Positions 18,494 to 27,998 of a stretch of 64,000 nt of DNA are shown one piece after another. Below the pieces are notes generated by a model. It saw only the letters and a list, made by a program, of their open reading frames with translations, searched no databases and was not told the origin of the DNA. Source of the DNA: Gemmatirosa kalamazoonensis (lineage in GTDB: Bacteria; Gemmatimonadota; Gemmatimonadetes; Gemmatimonadales; Gemmatimonadaceae). The translations under genes were made by a program, and so were the position numbers. Each line of letters begins with the position of its first letter. Position 1 is the stretch's first letter. The DNA is taken from NCBI RefSeq assembly GCF_000522985.1, contig NZ_CP007128.1, positions 5,247,528-5,311,527 on the forward strand. Direction: 5' to 3'.

Positions 18494-21220
18494 CTAGCGC
18501 GGCGCGTGAACGCTGCTGATCGTCGCCGCGCCGGCACGGAGCCCGTCCGCCGTCGCGGTGACCGTGATGCGTCCCGTACGTCCGGGCGTCGCGCGCACGA
18601 TGACGAGCGCGAGCCCGTTGAACGCGCGCCGCGTGTGCGACGGGAACGGCTCGAAGCTCGTCGGGTCGCCGTTGTCCGTCGCCACGATCTCGCCCGGGCC
18701 GTCGACCGTGAAGCGGATCGCGTCGCTCGCGCGCGGCGCGGTGACGCCGGCGGCATCGGTCACGCGCACCGTCACGAACGCGAGGTCGCGCCCGTCGCCG
18801 CGGATCGTCGGGCGGTCGGGCGTCGCCGTCAGGCGCGCCGCGGCGCCGGCGGTCGTCACGCGGTCGGTGGCCCACCGCCGGCCGTTCTTGTACGCCACCA
18901 CCTCGAGCGTCCCGGGCTCGTACACCACGTCGTCCCACCGCAGACGGTACTCGTACGGCCCCTTCGTCTTCCGGCCTAACGACTTCCCGTTCAGGAACAG
19001 CTCCGCCGCGTCGCCCGACGTGAAGACGTGCACCGGCGTGACGAGCCCCACCCGCTCCGGCCACGTCCAGTGCGGCAGCAGGTGCGCCATCGGGAGGTCG
19101 GGGCGCCAGTGCGCCTGGTACAGCCAGAACCGGTCCTTCGGGAACCCCGCGAGGTCGATGATTCCCGAGTAGGACGAGCGGGACGAGTAGTAGGGCGTGG
19201 GCTCCCCGAGATAGTCGAAGCCGGTCCACACGAACTCACCCGCCACGTACGGGTGTCGATCGAGCGACGCGAACACCTTGTCGGCCGACGAGCCGAAGTC
19301 GACCGCGTACAGCTCGTACGCGCTCACCTGGCGGATCTTCGCGTCACCACCGCGGCCGTCGCGCACCGGCGAGGTGATCCCCTTCTCCACGGGAAACAGG
19401 TACACACCGCGGCTGCTGAACGCCGACGCGGTCTCGGTGCTGAGCACGGCCTTGTCGGGGAAGCGTGCGTGGAACGCGGGATACTGCGGCGGCGTGCGGA
19501 TGCGGTCGGTCCCCTCGAACTCCGGCTCCTGGCGGATCCCCTCCCCCTGGTAGTTCAGGCCGATGACGTCGAGCACCGCGGGGAGCGGCATGTCGGCCTT
19601 CGCGTAGTTCATGGCGCTCGTCACCGGCCGCGTCGGATCCTCCGAGCGCACGATGTCGCGCAGCCGCGCCGCGATGCGCGCGCCCGCCGTGTCGGTGTAC
19701 TGCTCGCCGACCTCGTTGCCGATGCTCCACAGGATCACGGACGGGCTGTTGCGGTCGCGCCGGACCATCGCGCGCAGGTCCGGCTCGTGCCAGTCGTCGA
19801 ACACGAGGTGGAAGTCGAGCGGCGTCTTCGCGCGCTCCCACACGTCGAACGCCTCGTCGAGCACGAGGAACCCGAGGCTGTCGGTGAGCGCGAGCAGCTC
19901 GGGCGCGGGCGGGTTGTGGCTCATGCGCACCGCGTTCGCGCCCATCGCGCGCAGCGTGAGGAGCTGGCGCTCCGCCGCGCGCGCGTCGAACGCGGCGCCT
20001 AACGCCCCGAGGTCGTGGTGGTCGTTCACGCCACGGATCGGGACGTGCTCGCCGTTCACGAGCAGCCCCGAGTCGGGATGGAATCGCACGTCGCGCACGC
20101 CGAACCGCGTCTCGTACGTGTCGATGGTCCGGCCGCCGCGCGTCAGCGTCGTGACGGCGACGTAGCGGTTCGGCCGCTGCGTGGGCGGAGGCCCCCACCG
20201 GCGCGGGTGCCGCAGCACGACGCTGCGCCGCACCACGACGCGCGTGCCGGCAGCGATGGTCGTGTCGACCGCCGGCAGCGAGGCGACGGGCGCGGCGCCG
20301 CGTCGTCCCGCGGCGTCCAGCGCGTAGATGCGCGTCGTCGTGCGCACGGTCGCATCGCTCGCCGCGTCGTCGTCGATGTCGACGTCGATGTCGAGCGTCG
20401 CCGCCTCGCCCGATACGTCGCGCGCCCGCACGACCGTGCCCCACTGCGCCACGTGCACGCGGTCCGTCGTCGTCAGCCACACGTGGCGGTAGATGCCCGC
20501 GCCTGGATACCAGCGCGACGACTGCGGCGGGTTGTCGAGGCGGATCGCGAGCTGGTTGATGCCGCCCGGCACCACGTACGGCGTGAGGTCCACGCGCCAC
20601 GACGTGTACCCGTACGGCCACCCGCCGACGAGCGCTCCGTTCAGCCACACGGTCGCGTACGACATCGCGCCGTCGACGTCGAGGAAGACCGACTTCCCCG
20701 CATCCGACGCCGGCACGCGCAGCTTGCGCCGATACCAGCCGACGCCCGCGGTCGGCAGCCGCCCCATGCCGCCGGTGTTCCCCGTCGTGAGGAACGGCCC
20801 CGCGATCGCCCAGTCGTGCGGCAGCCGCACGCGCTGCCACGCGCCGTCGTCGAAGTCGGCGCGCAGATACGGCACGTCGCCGGTCCACGGCGTCGCCGGC
20901 GGCGCGTGGCGGCGCGCGGGATCGGCGATGAAGCGGTTGCCGGTCGGCAGGATCCACGGCTTCAGCACCGTCGTCGCGGTCGCGTTAGGCACCGTGGCGG
21001 CGCGGGGCTGCGCATCCGCCGGCCGGTCGTCGCGGTCGTCGCGCACCTCGGGGCGCACGTCGTAGCGCAGGTCGACCGTGAGCCCCGCCGGGTCGCCCCG
21101 CGTGAACCGCCAGTCGTCGTCGAGCGAGACGCGCGACCGCGGCGACGGCTGCGCGCCTAACGCGCCTGACGGGATGAGCAGCGCAGCGGCGAGCGCCACC
21201 GCGCGCCGCGCCCGTCTCAC
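18494..21220 (-). CDS. GH2 beta-galactosidase/glycosidase
   Basis: 908 aa, secreted (AVALAAALLIPSGALGAQ). Domain order is standard GH2: sugar-binding sandwich (LPHDWAIAGPF, GWYRRKL), immunoglobulin-like domain, then barrel with acid/base E503 in WSIGNEVGEQY and nucleophile E596 in VLSTETASAF; AGEFVWTGFDY follows. Two more Ig-like domains end the protein (about 720-908). I chose GTG 21220 because it gives a clean signal peptide and overlaps the stop of the upstream lipoprotein gene (GTGA). Longer frames read through that gene out of phase. Specificity (galactose, glucuronate or other) is open; galactosyl caps on complex xylans would fit. Confidence 0.9.
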   Translation of the reverse strand: MRRARRAVALAAALLIPSGALGAQPSPRSRVSLDDDWRFTRGDPAGLTVDLRYDVRPEVRDDRDDRPADAQPRAATVPNATATTVLKPWILPTGNRFIADPARRHAPPATPWTGDVPYLRADFDDGAWQRVRLPHDWAIAGPFLTTGNTGGMGRLPTAGVGWYRRKLRVPASDAGKSVFLDVDGAMSYATVWLNGALVGGWPYGYTSWRVDLTPYVVPGGINQLAIRLDNPPQSSRWYPGAGIYRHVWLTTTDRVHVAQWGTVVRARDVSGEAATLDIDVDIDDDAASDATVRTTTRIYALDAAGRRGAAPVASLPAVDTTIAAGTRVVVRRSVVLRHPRRWGPPPTQRPNRYVAVTTLTRGGRTIDTYETRFGVRDVRFHPDSGLLVNGEHVPIRGVNDHHDLGALGAAFDARAAERQLLTLRAMGANAVRMSHNPPAPELLALTDSLGFLVLDEAFDVWERAKTPLDFHLVFDDWHEPDLRAMVRRDRNSPSVILWSIGNEVGEQYTDTAGARIAARLRDIVRSEDPTRPVTSAMNYAKADMPLPAVLDVIGLNYQGEGIRQEPEFEGTDRIRTPPQYPAFHARFPDKAVLSTETASAFSSRGVYLFPVEKGITSPVRDGRGGDAKIRQVSAYELYAVDFGSSADKVFASLDRHPYVAGEFVWTGFDYLGEPTPYYSSRSSYSGIIDLAGFPKDRFWLYQAHWRPDLPMAHLLPHWTWPERVGLVTPVHVFTSGDAAELFLNGKSLGRKTKGPYEYRLRWDDVVYEPGTLEVVAYKNGRRWATDRVTTAGAAARLTATPDRPTIRGDGRDLAFVTVRVTDAAGVTAPRASDAIRFTVDGPGEIVATDNGDPTSFEPFPSHTRRAFNGLALVIVRATPGRTGRITVTATADGLRAGAATISSVHAPR

Positions 21221-21684
21221 GTCGAGTCGGGCCGCGCCGGCCGGCGCGTGCTGTCGGGCACCAGCATCCCCGGCGCGCCCTCCTTCCACGTCGAGACGTG
21301 GATCACGCCGGCGCCGTTGTCGACGCCCCAGCGGCTCGTCGCCGACGCCCCGTCGTAGAAGCGGATGGTGTTGACGAGGCGCGGCTGGATGGACTGCAGC
21401 GCGTCGACGCCGCCGACGCGGATCCCGTCCACGTACACCCAGACGATGCTCGGCACGAGGAAGCTGTCGACCCCGCGCGGGCGCAGCCAGATCGAGTGCA
21501 GCGCCGACACGGCATCGAACGCGTTCGTGTAGTTGCCGTCGAGCATCTGCTCGCGCGTGATCACCGTGCGGTCCAGCCGCCGCTCGGGGCGCCTCTGGTT
21601 CGCCGCGCACCCCCCGCCCCACGCGGCCGCGCCGAGTACGGCCAGCGTCGCGAGCCGGGGCAGCAGTCCGGAGTGACTCCGCAT
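21217..21684 (-). CDS. Lipoprotein with TonB-receptor plug-like domain only
   Basis: 155 aa. GAGGA stands 6 bases before ATG 21684, and the signal peptide ends in GGGCAAN (lipoprotein). The remainder resembles an isolated TonB-dependent-receptor plug: VWVYVDGIRVGGVDAL, then IRFYDGASATSRWGVDNGAG and VIHVST, without any barrel. Compare SusC at 23473, whose plug has ASAAAVYGSRGANGVIMIT. It sits between SusD and GH2 and its stop overlaps the GH2 start. Possible roles are an accessory gate or a partner of SusC or other outer-membrane receptors; this is unproven. Confidence 0.75.
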   Translation of the reverse strand: MRSHSGLLPRLATLAVLGAAAWGGGCAANQRRPERRLDRTVITREQMLDGNYTNAFDAVSALHSIWLRPRGVDSFLVPSIVWVYVDGIRVGGVDALQSIQPRLVNTIRFYDGASATSRWGVDNGAGVIHVSTWKEGAPGMLVPDSTRRPARPDST

Positions 21685-21751
21685 GTGTCCTCCTCGTGGC
21701 GCATCCGGGATGAAACCGGGCATGCTTCGCCCGTCATTCAGTAAACGCGCG

Positions 21752-21787
21752 AGCCTCCAGCCACCCCGCAAGAGGAGGCTGGAGGCT
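21752..21787 (-). terminator. Probable hairpin terminator after SusD
   Basis: AGCCTCCAGCC at 21752-21762 pairs perfectly with GGCTGGAGGCT at 21777-21787. A further partial copy (GGAGGCTCC) follows at 21790-21798. It lies 16 bp after the SusD stop; no T run is evident, so attenuation between SusD and the plug lipoprotein gene is as likely as full termination. Confidence 0.6.
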
Positions 21788-21802
21788 CCCGGAGGCTCCT
21801 GC

Positions 21803-23443
21803 TCAGTAGCCGGGGTTCTGCGGGAACGCGGCGGCGCCGCCCTCCGTGCGGTCGATCTGCGTCTGCGGGATCGGCCGGACGATGTGGGTCGCCTTCACGT
21901 TCGGCGCGGCACTCGCGTTGAAGGACTTGATGCGCCGCAGGAACACGTCCGTGCCCTGGCGCGCCAGCGTGTACCACCGCCCCTCCTCGCCGGCGAGCTC
22001 GCGCTCGCGCTCGTCGAGCAGGAAGTCGATCGGGCTCGCGTTGAAGCTGGTCATCTCCGAGGCGCTGATCGTGTTGTCGGCGCCCGGCTTCGCGGCGCGC
22101 GTGCGCAGCACGTTGATGTCGGCGATCGCCTCGCTCGGCCGCCCGGCCCGGATGTTCGCCTCGGCGCGCAGCAGGTACGCGTCGGCGAGACGCCACAGCG
22201 TGCGGTCGCGGTGCCCCGGGAACGTGTTCGCGTCGGCGCGCGTCTGGTCGAGCCACTTCTTCATCGTCGGGAACAGGTCGACGCCGTACTCGTTCTGCCC
22301 GTACTTCCTCCCCTGCCCGACCTTGTTCGCCGTCGCCGTGCCCGGCATGAAGATGGCCGTGTCGCCGTTCGGCTGCCGCCACAGCGTCTGGAACGTCGCG
22401 TCGTAGCGGCTGTCGGTCGCGCGGTTCCACAGGTTCAGCAGGTGCAGCGTCGGGCGCACGCGGCGGTACGGCCGGCCGTACGCGGGCGTGCGCGCGAGCG
22501 TCGGCACGGCGATGCCCGACAGGTCGTACGCCATCACCCAGTACAGGTGCAGGTTGTTGCCGAACGTGTCGGTGCCGCCGTCGCCCACGAACTGCACCGA
22601 GAAGATGATCTCCGGGTCGGTCTTCTGCGCCGGCGCGTAGGAGCACGGGCCCGTGAGGTCGTCGGTGTTCGCGCAGAACAGCGAGCGGTAGTTCGGGTTC
22701 AGCTTGTACGCGCCCGAGTTGATGACCGCCGTCGCCAGGTCGCGGGCGAGGTCGAAGTCGCCCTGCTTGGCACGCGTCAGGTACACCTCGGCGAGCAGCG
22801 TCTGCGCGGCGCCCTTCGTGGCGCGGTAGAGCTCCGTCTGCTTGACCGGCAGGTTCGCGATCGCGAACTGCAGGTCCGGGATGATCCCGACCGCGTAGAC
22901 CGAGTCCGGCGACGTCCGCGTCGCCGTCGTCACCACGCCCTGCGTCGGCTCGAGGTTGAGCTGCAGCGCGCCGTACGTGCGCACGAGGTTGAAGTACAGC
23001 AGCGCGCGGAGGAACCGCGCCTCGCCGAGACGCGTGTTCTTCGTCGTCGCGTCGATCCCCGTGGCCGAGCCGATCGACGCGCTCGCCGTGTTGGCCGCGT
23101 TGATCGCCGAGTAGCCCGCCTGCCACTTGCCTAACAGATCGTTCGCCGACCCGCCGGCCGAGCCGTTGAGCTGTGGCGTGTAGTCGTTCCAGTACGACTG
23201 GTCGAGCAGCTGGCCGCCCTTATCCCACGAGTCGGTGCCGACCATGGTCATACGGATCTCCTGCTCGCCGCCGTAGAAGGCGCGCAGCTGGGCGTACGTG
23301 CCCGTGACCGCCGCGTTCGCGCCGGCGGTCGACTGGAAGTAGTCCGCCGCGACGCCGGTGACCGGCACTTCCTTCAGGTCGGAGCACCCGGCCGCCCCCA
23401 CGAGGGCAGTCAGCGCCAGGACCGTGTGTGTGCGCTTCATCAT
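21803..23443 (-). CDS. SusD/RagB-family outer-membrane glycan-binding lipoprotein
   Basis: 546 aa from ATG 23443 (a second ATG follows at once). Lipobox LVGAAGC with Cys20. Features of SusD proteins: N-terminal YFQSTAGANAAVTGTYAQLR helix region, an ARFLRALLYFNLVRTYG TPR-like helix, FVGDGG and WVMAYD sugar-pocket region, LWRLADAYLLRAEA, and FLLDERERELAGEEGRWY near the C-terminus. It captures xylan oligosaccharides at the surface and closes over SusC as its lid. 29 bp separate it from SusC. The pair is the uptake module of the locus. Confidence 0.93.
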   Translation of the reverse strand: MMKRTHTVLALTALVGAAGCSDLKEVPVTGVAADYFQSTAGANAAVTGTYAQLRAFYGGEQEIRMTMVGTDSWDKGGQLLDQSYWNDYTPQLNGSAGGSANDLLGKWQAGYSAINAANTASASIGSATGIDATTKNTRLGEARFLRALLYFNLVRTYGALQLNLEPTQGVVTTATRTSPDSVYAVGIIPDLQFAIANLPVKQTELYRATKGAAQTLLAEVYLTRAKQGDFDLARDLATAVINSGAYKLNPNYRSLFCANTDDLTGPCSYAPAQKTDPEIIFSVQFVGDGGTDTFGNNLHLYWVMAYDLSGIAVPTLARTPAYGRPYRRVRPTLHLLNLWNRATDSRYDATFQTLWRQPNGDTAIFMPGTATANKVGQGRKYGQNEYGVDLFPTMKKWLDQTRADANTFPGHRDRTLWRLADAYLLRAEANIRAGRPSEAIADINVLRTRAAKPGADNTISASEMTSFNASPIDFLLDERERELAGEEGRWYTLARQGTDVFLRRIKSFNASAAPNVKATHIVRPIPQTQIDRTEGGAAAFPQNPGY

Positions 23444-23472
23444 TGGTCTCTCTCGTTGCGCTGGAGGCGGGA

Positions 23473-26400
23473 TCAGAAGGTGACGTCGATGCCGGCGAGC
23501 AGCGAGCGGAACGCCGGGCCACCGACGTCGGGCTGCGAGGACTGGCTGTTGCCGTTGCCGGCGCTGAAGCCCGCCTCGGGATCCCACCCCTTGTACTTCG
23601 TGAAGATGAACGGGTCCTGCGCACGCACGTACAGCCGCGCGCGGCTCGCGCTGATGCGCTGCGCGAGCGTCTTGCCGAGCGTGTAGCCGAGCGTGATGTC
23701 GCGGACGCGCACGAACGAGCCGTCGACGTAGTTGCGCGAGCCGGCGTACGAGCCGAGACCGTTGGTGCTCGGCCGCGGATCGGTGCCGGACTGGTTCTCC
23801 GGCGTCCAGTAGTTCGTCGAGATGTTGTTGAAGCGACCGGCGAGACCGTTGTAGGCGGCCTGGAAGCTGTCGTTGATGTCGTAGCCGACGCGGGCGGCCG
23901 CGAGCACCGACAGGTCGAGCGCGCCGAACTTGAAGCGGTTGTTGAGGCTCCCCTGCCAGCGCGGGTTGTTGTAGTGCCGGCCGATGATGGTTCGGTCGTC
24001 CGCCGTGATCTTCCCGTCGCCGTTCAGGTCCGCGACGCGGATGCTCCCGGGCGTGCACCCGCACGACGTGCGGGCGAGCGCCGAGTCGGCGATCTGCCAG
24101 AGGCCGATGTACTTGTAGTCGAAGTAGACGTTGATCGGCTGGCCGACGTAGCGGTTGCTGCCGACGTCCGCCGTGAGCCCGCTCTGAAGACTGACGATCC
24201 GGTTCCTGTTGACCGAGATGTTGAAGTCGGTCGACCACTCGAGGCCGTGCCCCGGCTCGATGTTCTGCGTGGTCAGCGCGAACTCGAGCCCGAGGTTCTT
24301 CGTCGCGCCGACGTTCTGCAGCACCGACGTGTAGCCCGACGAGTACGGAAGCGCGCGCGGGAGGAGCAGGTCGTGCGTGTTCTCGCGGTACGCGTCGACG
24401 CTGCCGGCGATACGCTGCTGGAAGAAGCCGAAGTCCACGCCGAGGTTGAACTTGTCGGTCGTCTCCCAGCGCAGGTCCGGGTTCGGGATGGCCCCCGGCT
24501 GGAAGCCGACGAGATAGTTGCCGCCGCTCGCGTACCACGTCCGGCCCAGCAGGCCGAGCGTCTGGTAGGCACCGATGGCGCTGTTACCGACCCGGCCGTA
24601 GCTGAGGCGCAGCTTCAGGTCGGAGAGGCCCGGCACGTTCTGCATGAACGGCTCGTCGCCGATCTGCCAGCCTAACGACGCGGCCGGGAAGAACGCGAAC
24701 TTGTGCCCCTCGGCGAGCACGCTGGAGCCGTCGTACCGGCCCGTGGCCGAGAACGTGTAGCGGTCGAGCAGCGTGTAGTTGACGCGCCCCATCCACGACT
24801 GGAGCGCCGTCTTCGTGTACGACCCGTTCAGCGTCGGCGTCGAGCCCGTGCCGAGGCTGTACCAGAGCTGGTTGTCGAACGGCAGCGCGAGCGCCGCGGC
24901 GCTGTCGAAGACCGTCCGGAAGCTCGCGATCTCGTACAGCGCCGTGGCCTGCACGTGGTGCTTGTCACCGCGGAACGTGCGGTCGAAGTCGAGGAAGTTG
25001 CTCAGCGTGTAGTTCGTGTTCTGCGTGCGCCGGTCCGTGGCGTCCGGGGCGCCCTGGCCGCGCTTCGCGCGCGTGTAGATGCCCTGCAGCGCGCCGTCGG
25101 ACTGGTTGGTGTACTGCGGCCCGAAGTTCGTGTGGAAGCGGAGCCCGTTGAGCAGCTCGAACGAGCCGGTGAGCGTGCCGAGCAGGTTGGTCCGGTCGAT
25201 CTGGTGGATGTAGCTCTGCGCGTTCATCACCGGATTCACGAGGAGCCCGTCCTCGGTCGGCAGGAACACGTAGGCGCCGGTGGAGTCCCGCACGCGACCG
25301 AGGGGCGGATTGAAGAGCGCCTCGTCCCACATGATCGCGCCGAGGCCGGCGTCGCGGTGGTTCTTCGCGGCCTGCACACCGAGCTGCAGGTTCAGCCGCT
25401 TGTGGTTGTGGTCGACGTTGAACGAGAACGTGCGGGCGTTGTAGTCCTGCGTGATGGCGATGCCGGTCTGGTTCAGGTACCCGAAGCCGGCGCGGAAGCG
25501 CGTCTCCGCGTTGCCGCCGGCGAAGCCGAGCTGCGTGTTGCCGAGCGACCCGGTGCGCAGCAGCTCCTGCTGCCAGTCCGTGTTCACGCCGGCCGCGAGG
25601 TTCGCGCGCATGGTCGGGTCGAGCGCGAACACGTCGCACGGCGCCGGGTTGGTCATGTAGTTCGCGCACGCCTGCGCCGCGGCCGCAACGCTGCCGTTGC
25701 GGTACGCCTCGCGGCGGAAGTTCGCGAACTCCTGGGCACCCATCATCGGCACCTCGCGGCGGATCTTGGACGCGCCGTAGGTGGAGTTGAGCGTGAACTC
25801 CGTGATGCCGTTGGTGCCGCCCTTCTTCGTCGTGATCATGATGACGCCGTTCGCGCCGCGGCTGCCGTAGACGGCGGCGGCGGAGGCGTCCTTCAGGACC
25901 TCGATCCGGTCGATGCTGTTCTGGTCGATGTCGCGCAGGTCGCCGGTGATCGGCACCCCGTCGACGACGTACAGCGGGTTGTTGCTCGCCGAGATCGAGC
26001 GGGTGCCGCGGATCCGGATGGCGGCGGCCGCGCCGGGCTCGAAGCTGCTCGACGTGATGTCGACGCCGGGGATGCGCCCCTTGATGGCGTCGAGCGGGTT
26101 GGCGCTGACGACCTGGTGGAGGTCCTCGGCCTTCAGCGACGAGACCGCGCCGGTGACCTCGCGGCGGCTCTGTGTGCCGTAGCCGACGGTGACGATCCCC
26201 TGGAGCTGCACGGCCTGCGAGGTGAGCCCGAAGTTCAGCGTCGCCGTCTGGCCGGCGGTGATGGTCACCGGCAGCGTGAGCGGGGCGTAGCCGATGAGGC
26301 GGGCCTGCACCTGGCGGGGGCCGGCCGGCACGGCGTTCAGGGAGTACCGCCCGGCGGCGTCCGTGGTCGTCCCGAGGACGGGATTGGTCCCGACGACGAT

Positions 26401-26526
26401 CACCGTCGCGTTCGGGAGCCCTCGCCCCTCGATCGACACCGTTCCAGTAAGGCGTCCCGCCGTTTGCGCTTGCGCCGTGCCGGCGAAGCAGAGCGCGACG
26501 ACCGCGGTGAGCACCCAGCGTTGCAT
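23473..26526 (-). CDS. SusC-family TonB-dependent outer-membrane transporter
   Basis: 1017 aa from ATG 26526 (MQRWVLTAVVALCFAG; signal peptide to TAQAQ). Order: CarboxypepD-reg-like domain (about 28-110), the short SusC box VTVGYGTQ near 125, the plug with NPLDAIKGRIPGVD and VLKDASAAAVYGSRGANG, then a 22-strand barrel with alternating aromatic residues to the terminal phenylalanine. It transports oligosaccharides across the outer membrane with energy from TonB. Upstream, 178 bp away, are twin LacI-type operators. SusC/SusD is best known from Bacteroidota; here it sits in a much higher-GC genome. Confidence 0.95.
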   Translation of the reverse strand: MQRWVLTAVVALCFAGTAQAQTAGRLTGTVSIEGRGLPNATVIVVGTNPVLGTTTDAAGRYSLNAVPAGPRQVQARLIGYAPLTLPVTITAGQTATLNFGLTSQAVQLQGIVTVGYGTQSRREVTGAVSSLKAEDLHQVVSANPLDAIKGRIPGVDITSSSFEPGAAAAIRIRGTRSISASNNPLYVVDGVPITGDLRDIDQNSIDRIEVLKDASAAAVYGSRGANGVIMITTKKGGTNGITEFTLNSTYGASKIRREVPMMGAQEFANFRREAYRNGSVAAAAQACANYMTNPAPCDVFALDPTMRANLAAGVNTDWQQELLRTGSLGNTQLGFAGGNAETRFRAGFGYLNQTGIAITQDYNARTFSFNVDHNHKRLNLQLGVQAAKNHRDAGLGAIMWDEALFNPPLGRVRDSTGAYVFLPTEDGLLVNPVMNAQSYIHQIDRTNLLGTLTGSFELLNGLRFHTNFGPQYTNQSDGALQGIYTRAKRGQGAPDATDRRTQNTNYTLSNFLDFDRTFRGDKHHVQATALYEIASFRTVFDSAAALALPFDNQLWYSLGTGSTPTLNGSYTKTALQSWMGRVNYTLLDRYTFSATGRYDGSSVLAEGHKFAFFPAASLGWQIGDEPFMQNVPGLSDLKLRLSYGRVGNSAIGAYQTLGLLGRTWYASGGNYLVGFQPGAIPNPDLRWETTDKFNLGVDFGFFQQRIAGSVDAYRENTHDLLLPRALPYSSGYTSVLQNVGATKNLGLEFALTTQNIEPGHGLEWSTDFNISVNRNRIVSLQSGLTADVGSNRYVGQPINVYFDYKYIGLWQIADSALARTSCGCTPGSIRVADLNGDGKITADDRTIIGRHYNNPRWQGSLNNRFKFGALDLSVLAAARVGYDINDSFQAAYNGLAGRFNNISTNYWTPENQSGTDPRPSTNGLGSYAGSRNYVDGSFVRVRDITLGYTLGKTLAQRISASRARLYVRAQDPFIFTKYKGWDPEAGFSAGNGNSQSSQPDVGGPAFRSLLAGIDVTF

Positions 26527-26928
26527 CAGAAGACCTCCGAGACGGGATGGGGATTCGTACGGCCGTTGGACATTTCCGCGAGTCGTGCCTGCCCGCGTGC
26601 GGAACGGTCGGCGCACGCGGCAGCGGTGGAGCGGGCTCGTTCGGCGGGCGATCCGACGGACGTCACGCCGGTCTGGACGGGTCGAGCGAGTCGAAACAAT
26701 ATTGGAACGTTCCTGGAACGTTCCATTTGGCGGCCAAAATGTGGGGCATTCCGCGCGCTGTCAACGGGATTCGTCGCTGCCTCGCACAATGCAGCCGACC
26801 CCCGGCCGGTGCGGCGCGTCACAACGAACGCCCGCGGTCGACGTCGCCGAGGTAACGCACGCGGCTGTCCACGCCGTGGACCGCGCGCTATCGTCTCCGG
26901 CGACCCGTCGGCCATCCATCCGGATCTC
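26527..26928. promoter_or_regulatory. Divergent susC/lacI control region
   Basis: 402 bp between the leftward susC-like and rightward lacI-type genes. Apart from the twin operator at 26704-26724 and an AT-rich stretch at 26693-26703 I see no gene or repeat. On the minus strand TATTGT (complement of 26696-26701) could be the -10 of the susC promoter, which would put both operators in its spacer and -35 region. Confidence 0.6.
26704..26724. promoter_or_regulatory. Tandem LacI-type operators in front of susC and lacI
   Basis: GGAACGTTCC at 26704-26713 and again at 26715-26724 with one T between, identical to 9423-9443. Centre-to-centre distance is 11 bp, one helical turn, so two dimers would lie on the same face and may exclude each other or interact. 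Adjacent to a LacI-family gene, it is the best candidate for its binding site and for autoregulation. Confidence 0.78.
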
Positions 26929-27951
26929 ATGACGCCCACCACGAACGCTCGCCCGACCATCATCGACGTCGCCGCGCGCGCCGGCGTCTCGAAGTCGCTC
27001 GTGTCGCTCGTCATGCGCGGCGAGCGCACGGTGAGCGACGAGAAGCGCGCCCTCGTCCTCGCCGCCGCCGCCGAGCTCGGCTATCGCCCGAACGCCGTCG
27101 CCCGGAGCCTCGTTCGCCGGCGCACGAACCTGTTCGGCGTCATTCTCTCCGACCTCCACAACCCGTTCTTCGCCGAGGTCATCGACGGCGTCCAGGAGGC
27201 CGCCGGCGCCGAGGGCTACCGCACGATCATCAGCACCGTCAATCTCAGCCCCGCCGCCGAGCAGCGCGCCCTCGACACGCTCCTCGAGCTGCGCGTGGAC
27301 GGGCTGATCCTCGCGAGCCCCATGTTCGGGGTGCAGAGCATCGCCGCCGCCAGCCGCGAGCTCCCCATGGTCCTCGTCGCCCGCCGGTCCGACGTCCCGC
27401 GCGTCGACTCGGTGACGAACGACGACCCGACCGGCGCCCGTCTCGTCATGGAGCACCTCGCCAATCTCGGGCACCGCCGCATCGCGCACATCGACGGCGG
27501 CCGCGGCGCCGGCGCCGCCGAGCGCCGCGAGGGCTACGAGCGCAGCATGGCCGAGCGCGGGCTCGCCGAGTTCGTGCACGTCGTGCCCGGCAGCTACACC
27601 GAGGAGGGCGGACGCCACGGCGTGGAGGCGCTGCTCGCCGCCGGTGGCCCCCGCCCCACCGCGATCTTCGTCGCGAACGACCTCGCGGCACTCGGCGCCC
27701 TCGCCGTGCTCGCCGAGCGCGGCATCCGCGTCCCGCAGGACGTGTCGATCGTCGGCTACGACAACACGTCGCTCGCCGCGCTGCGCCACATCAACCTCAC
27801 CACCGTGGACCAGCCGCGCCCCGACATGGGACGCGAGGCCGTCGCCCTGCTGCTCGAGCGCCTCGCCGGCCGCCGCGAGGCCGCCCGCCACGTGCTGGTC
27901 ACGCCCACGCTCGTCGTCCGGGGGACGACCGCGCCGCCCAACGAGGGCTGA
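26929..27951 (+). CDS. LacI-family transcriptional regulator of the xylan locus
   Basis: 340 aa. N-terminal helix-turn-helix TIIDVAARAGVSKSLVS, hinge helix around NAVARSLVRRRTNLFGV, then a periplasmic-binding-like sensor domain (LSDLHNPFFAEV, DGLILASP, HRRIAHIDGG, GYDNTSLAAL). It should bind a sugar and lose or gain affinity for palindromic operators with a central CG. GGAACGTTCC sites lie on its own promoter side, at the divergent esterase/GH43 region and before the downstream CE15-SGNH gene, which supports a local regulon. ATG 26929 is chosen because the HTH begins about 12 residues later, as usual in this family. Confidence 0.93.
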   Translation: MTPTTNARPTIIDVAARAGVSKSLVSLVMRGERTVSDEKRALVLAAAAELGYRPNAVARSLVRRRTNLFGVILSDLHNPFFAEVIDGVQEAAGAEGYRTIISTVNLSPAAEQRALDTLLELRVDGLILASPMFGVQSIAAASRELPMVLVARRSDVPRVDSVTNDDPTGARLVMEHLANLGHRRIAHIDGGRGAGAAERREGYERSMAERGLAEFVHVVPGSYTEEGGRHGVEALLAAGGPRPTAIFVANDLAALGALAVLAERGIRVPQDVSIVGYDNTSLAALRHINLTTVDQPRPDMGREAVALLLERLAGRREAARHVLVTPTLVVRGTTAPPNEG

Positions 27952-27998
27952 GCGCGGCGCGTCGGGAGATCCCGGCGCGCTCAACGCACGATCGGTTT

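Noticed and set aside
21221..21622. N-terminal extension of the GH2 frame by 134 codons
   Set aside because: It overlaps the plug lipoprotein gene out of phase and is Arg/Gly/Pro-rich. The GTG at 21220 gives a signal peptide and a GTGA junction.
23444..24538. SusD frame extended upstream into susC
   Set aside because: It is an out-of-phase reading of susC; ATG 23443 starts a normal lipoprotein signal.
24703..26928. LacI-type frame extended over 2 kb upstream
   Set aside because: It is antisense to susC; the helix-turn-helix begins directly after ATG 26929.
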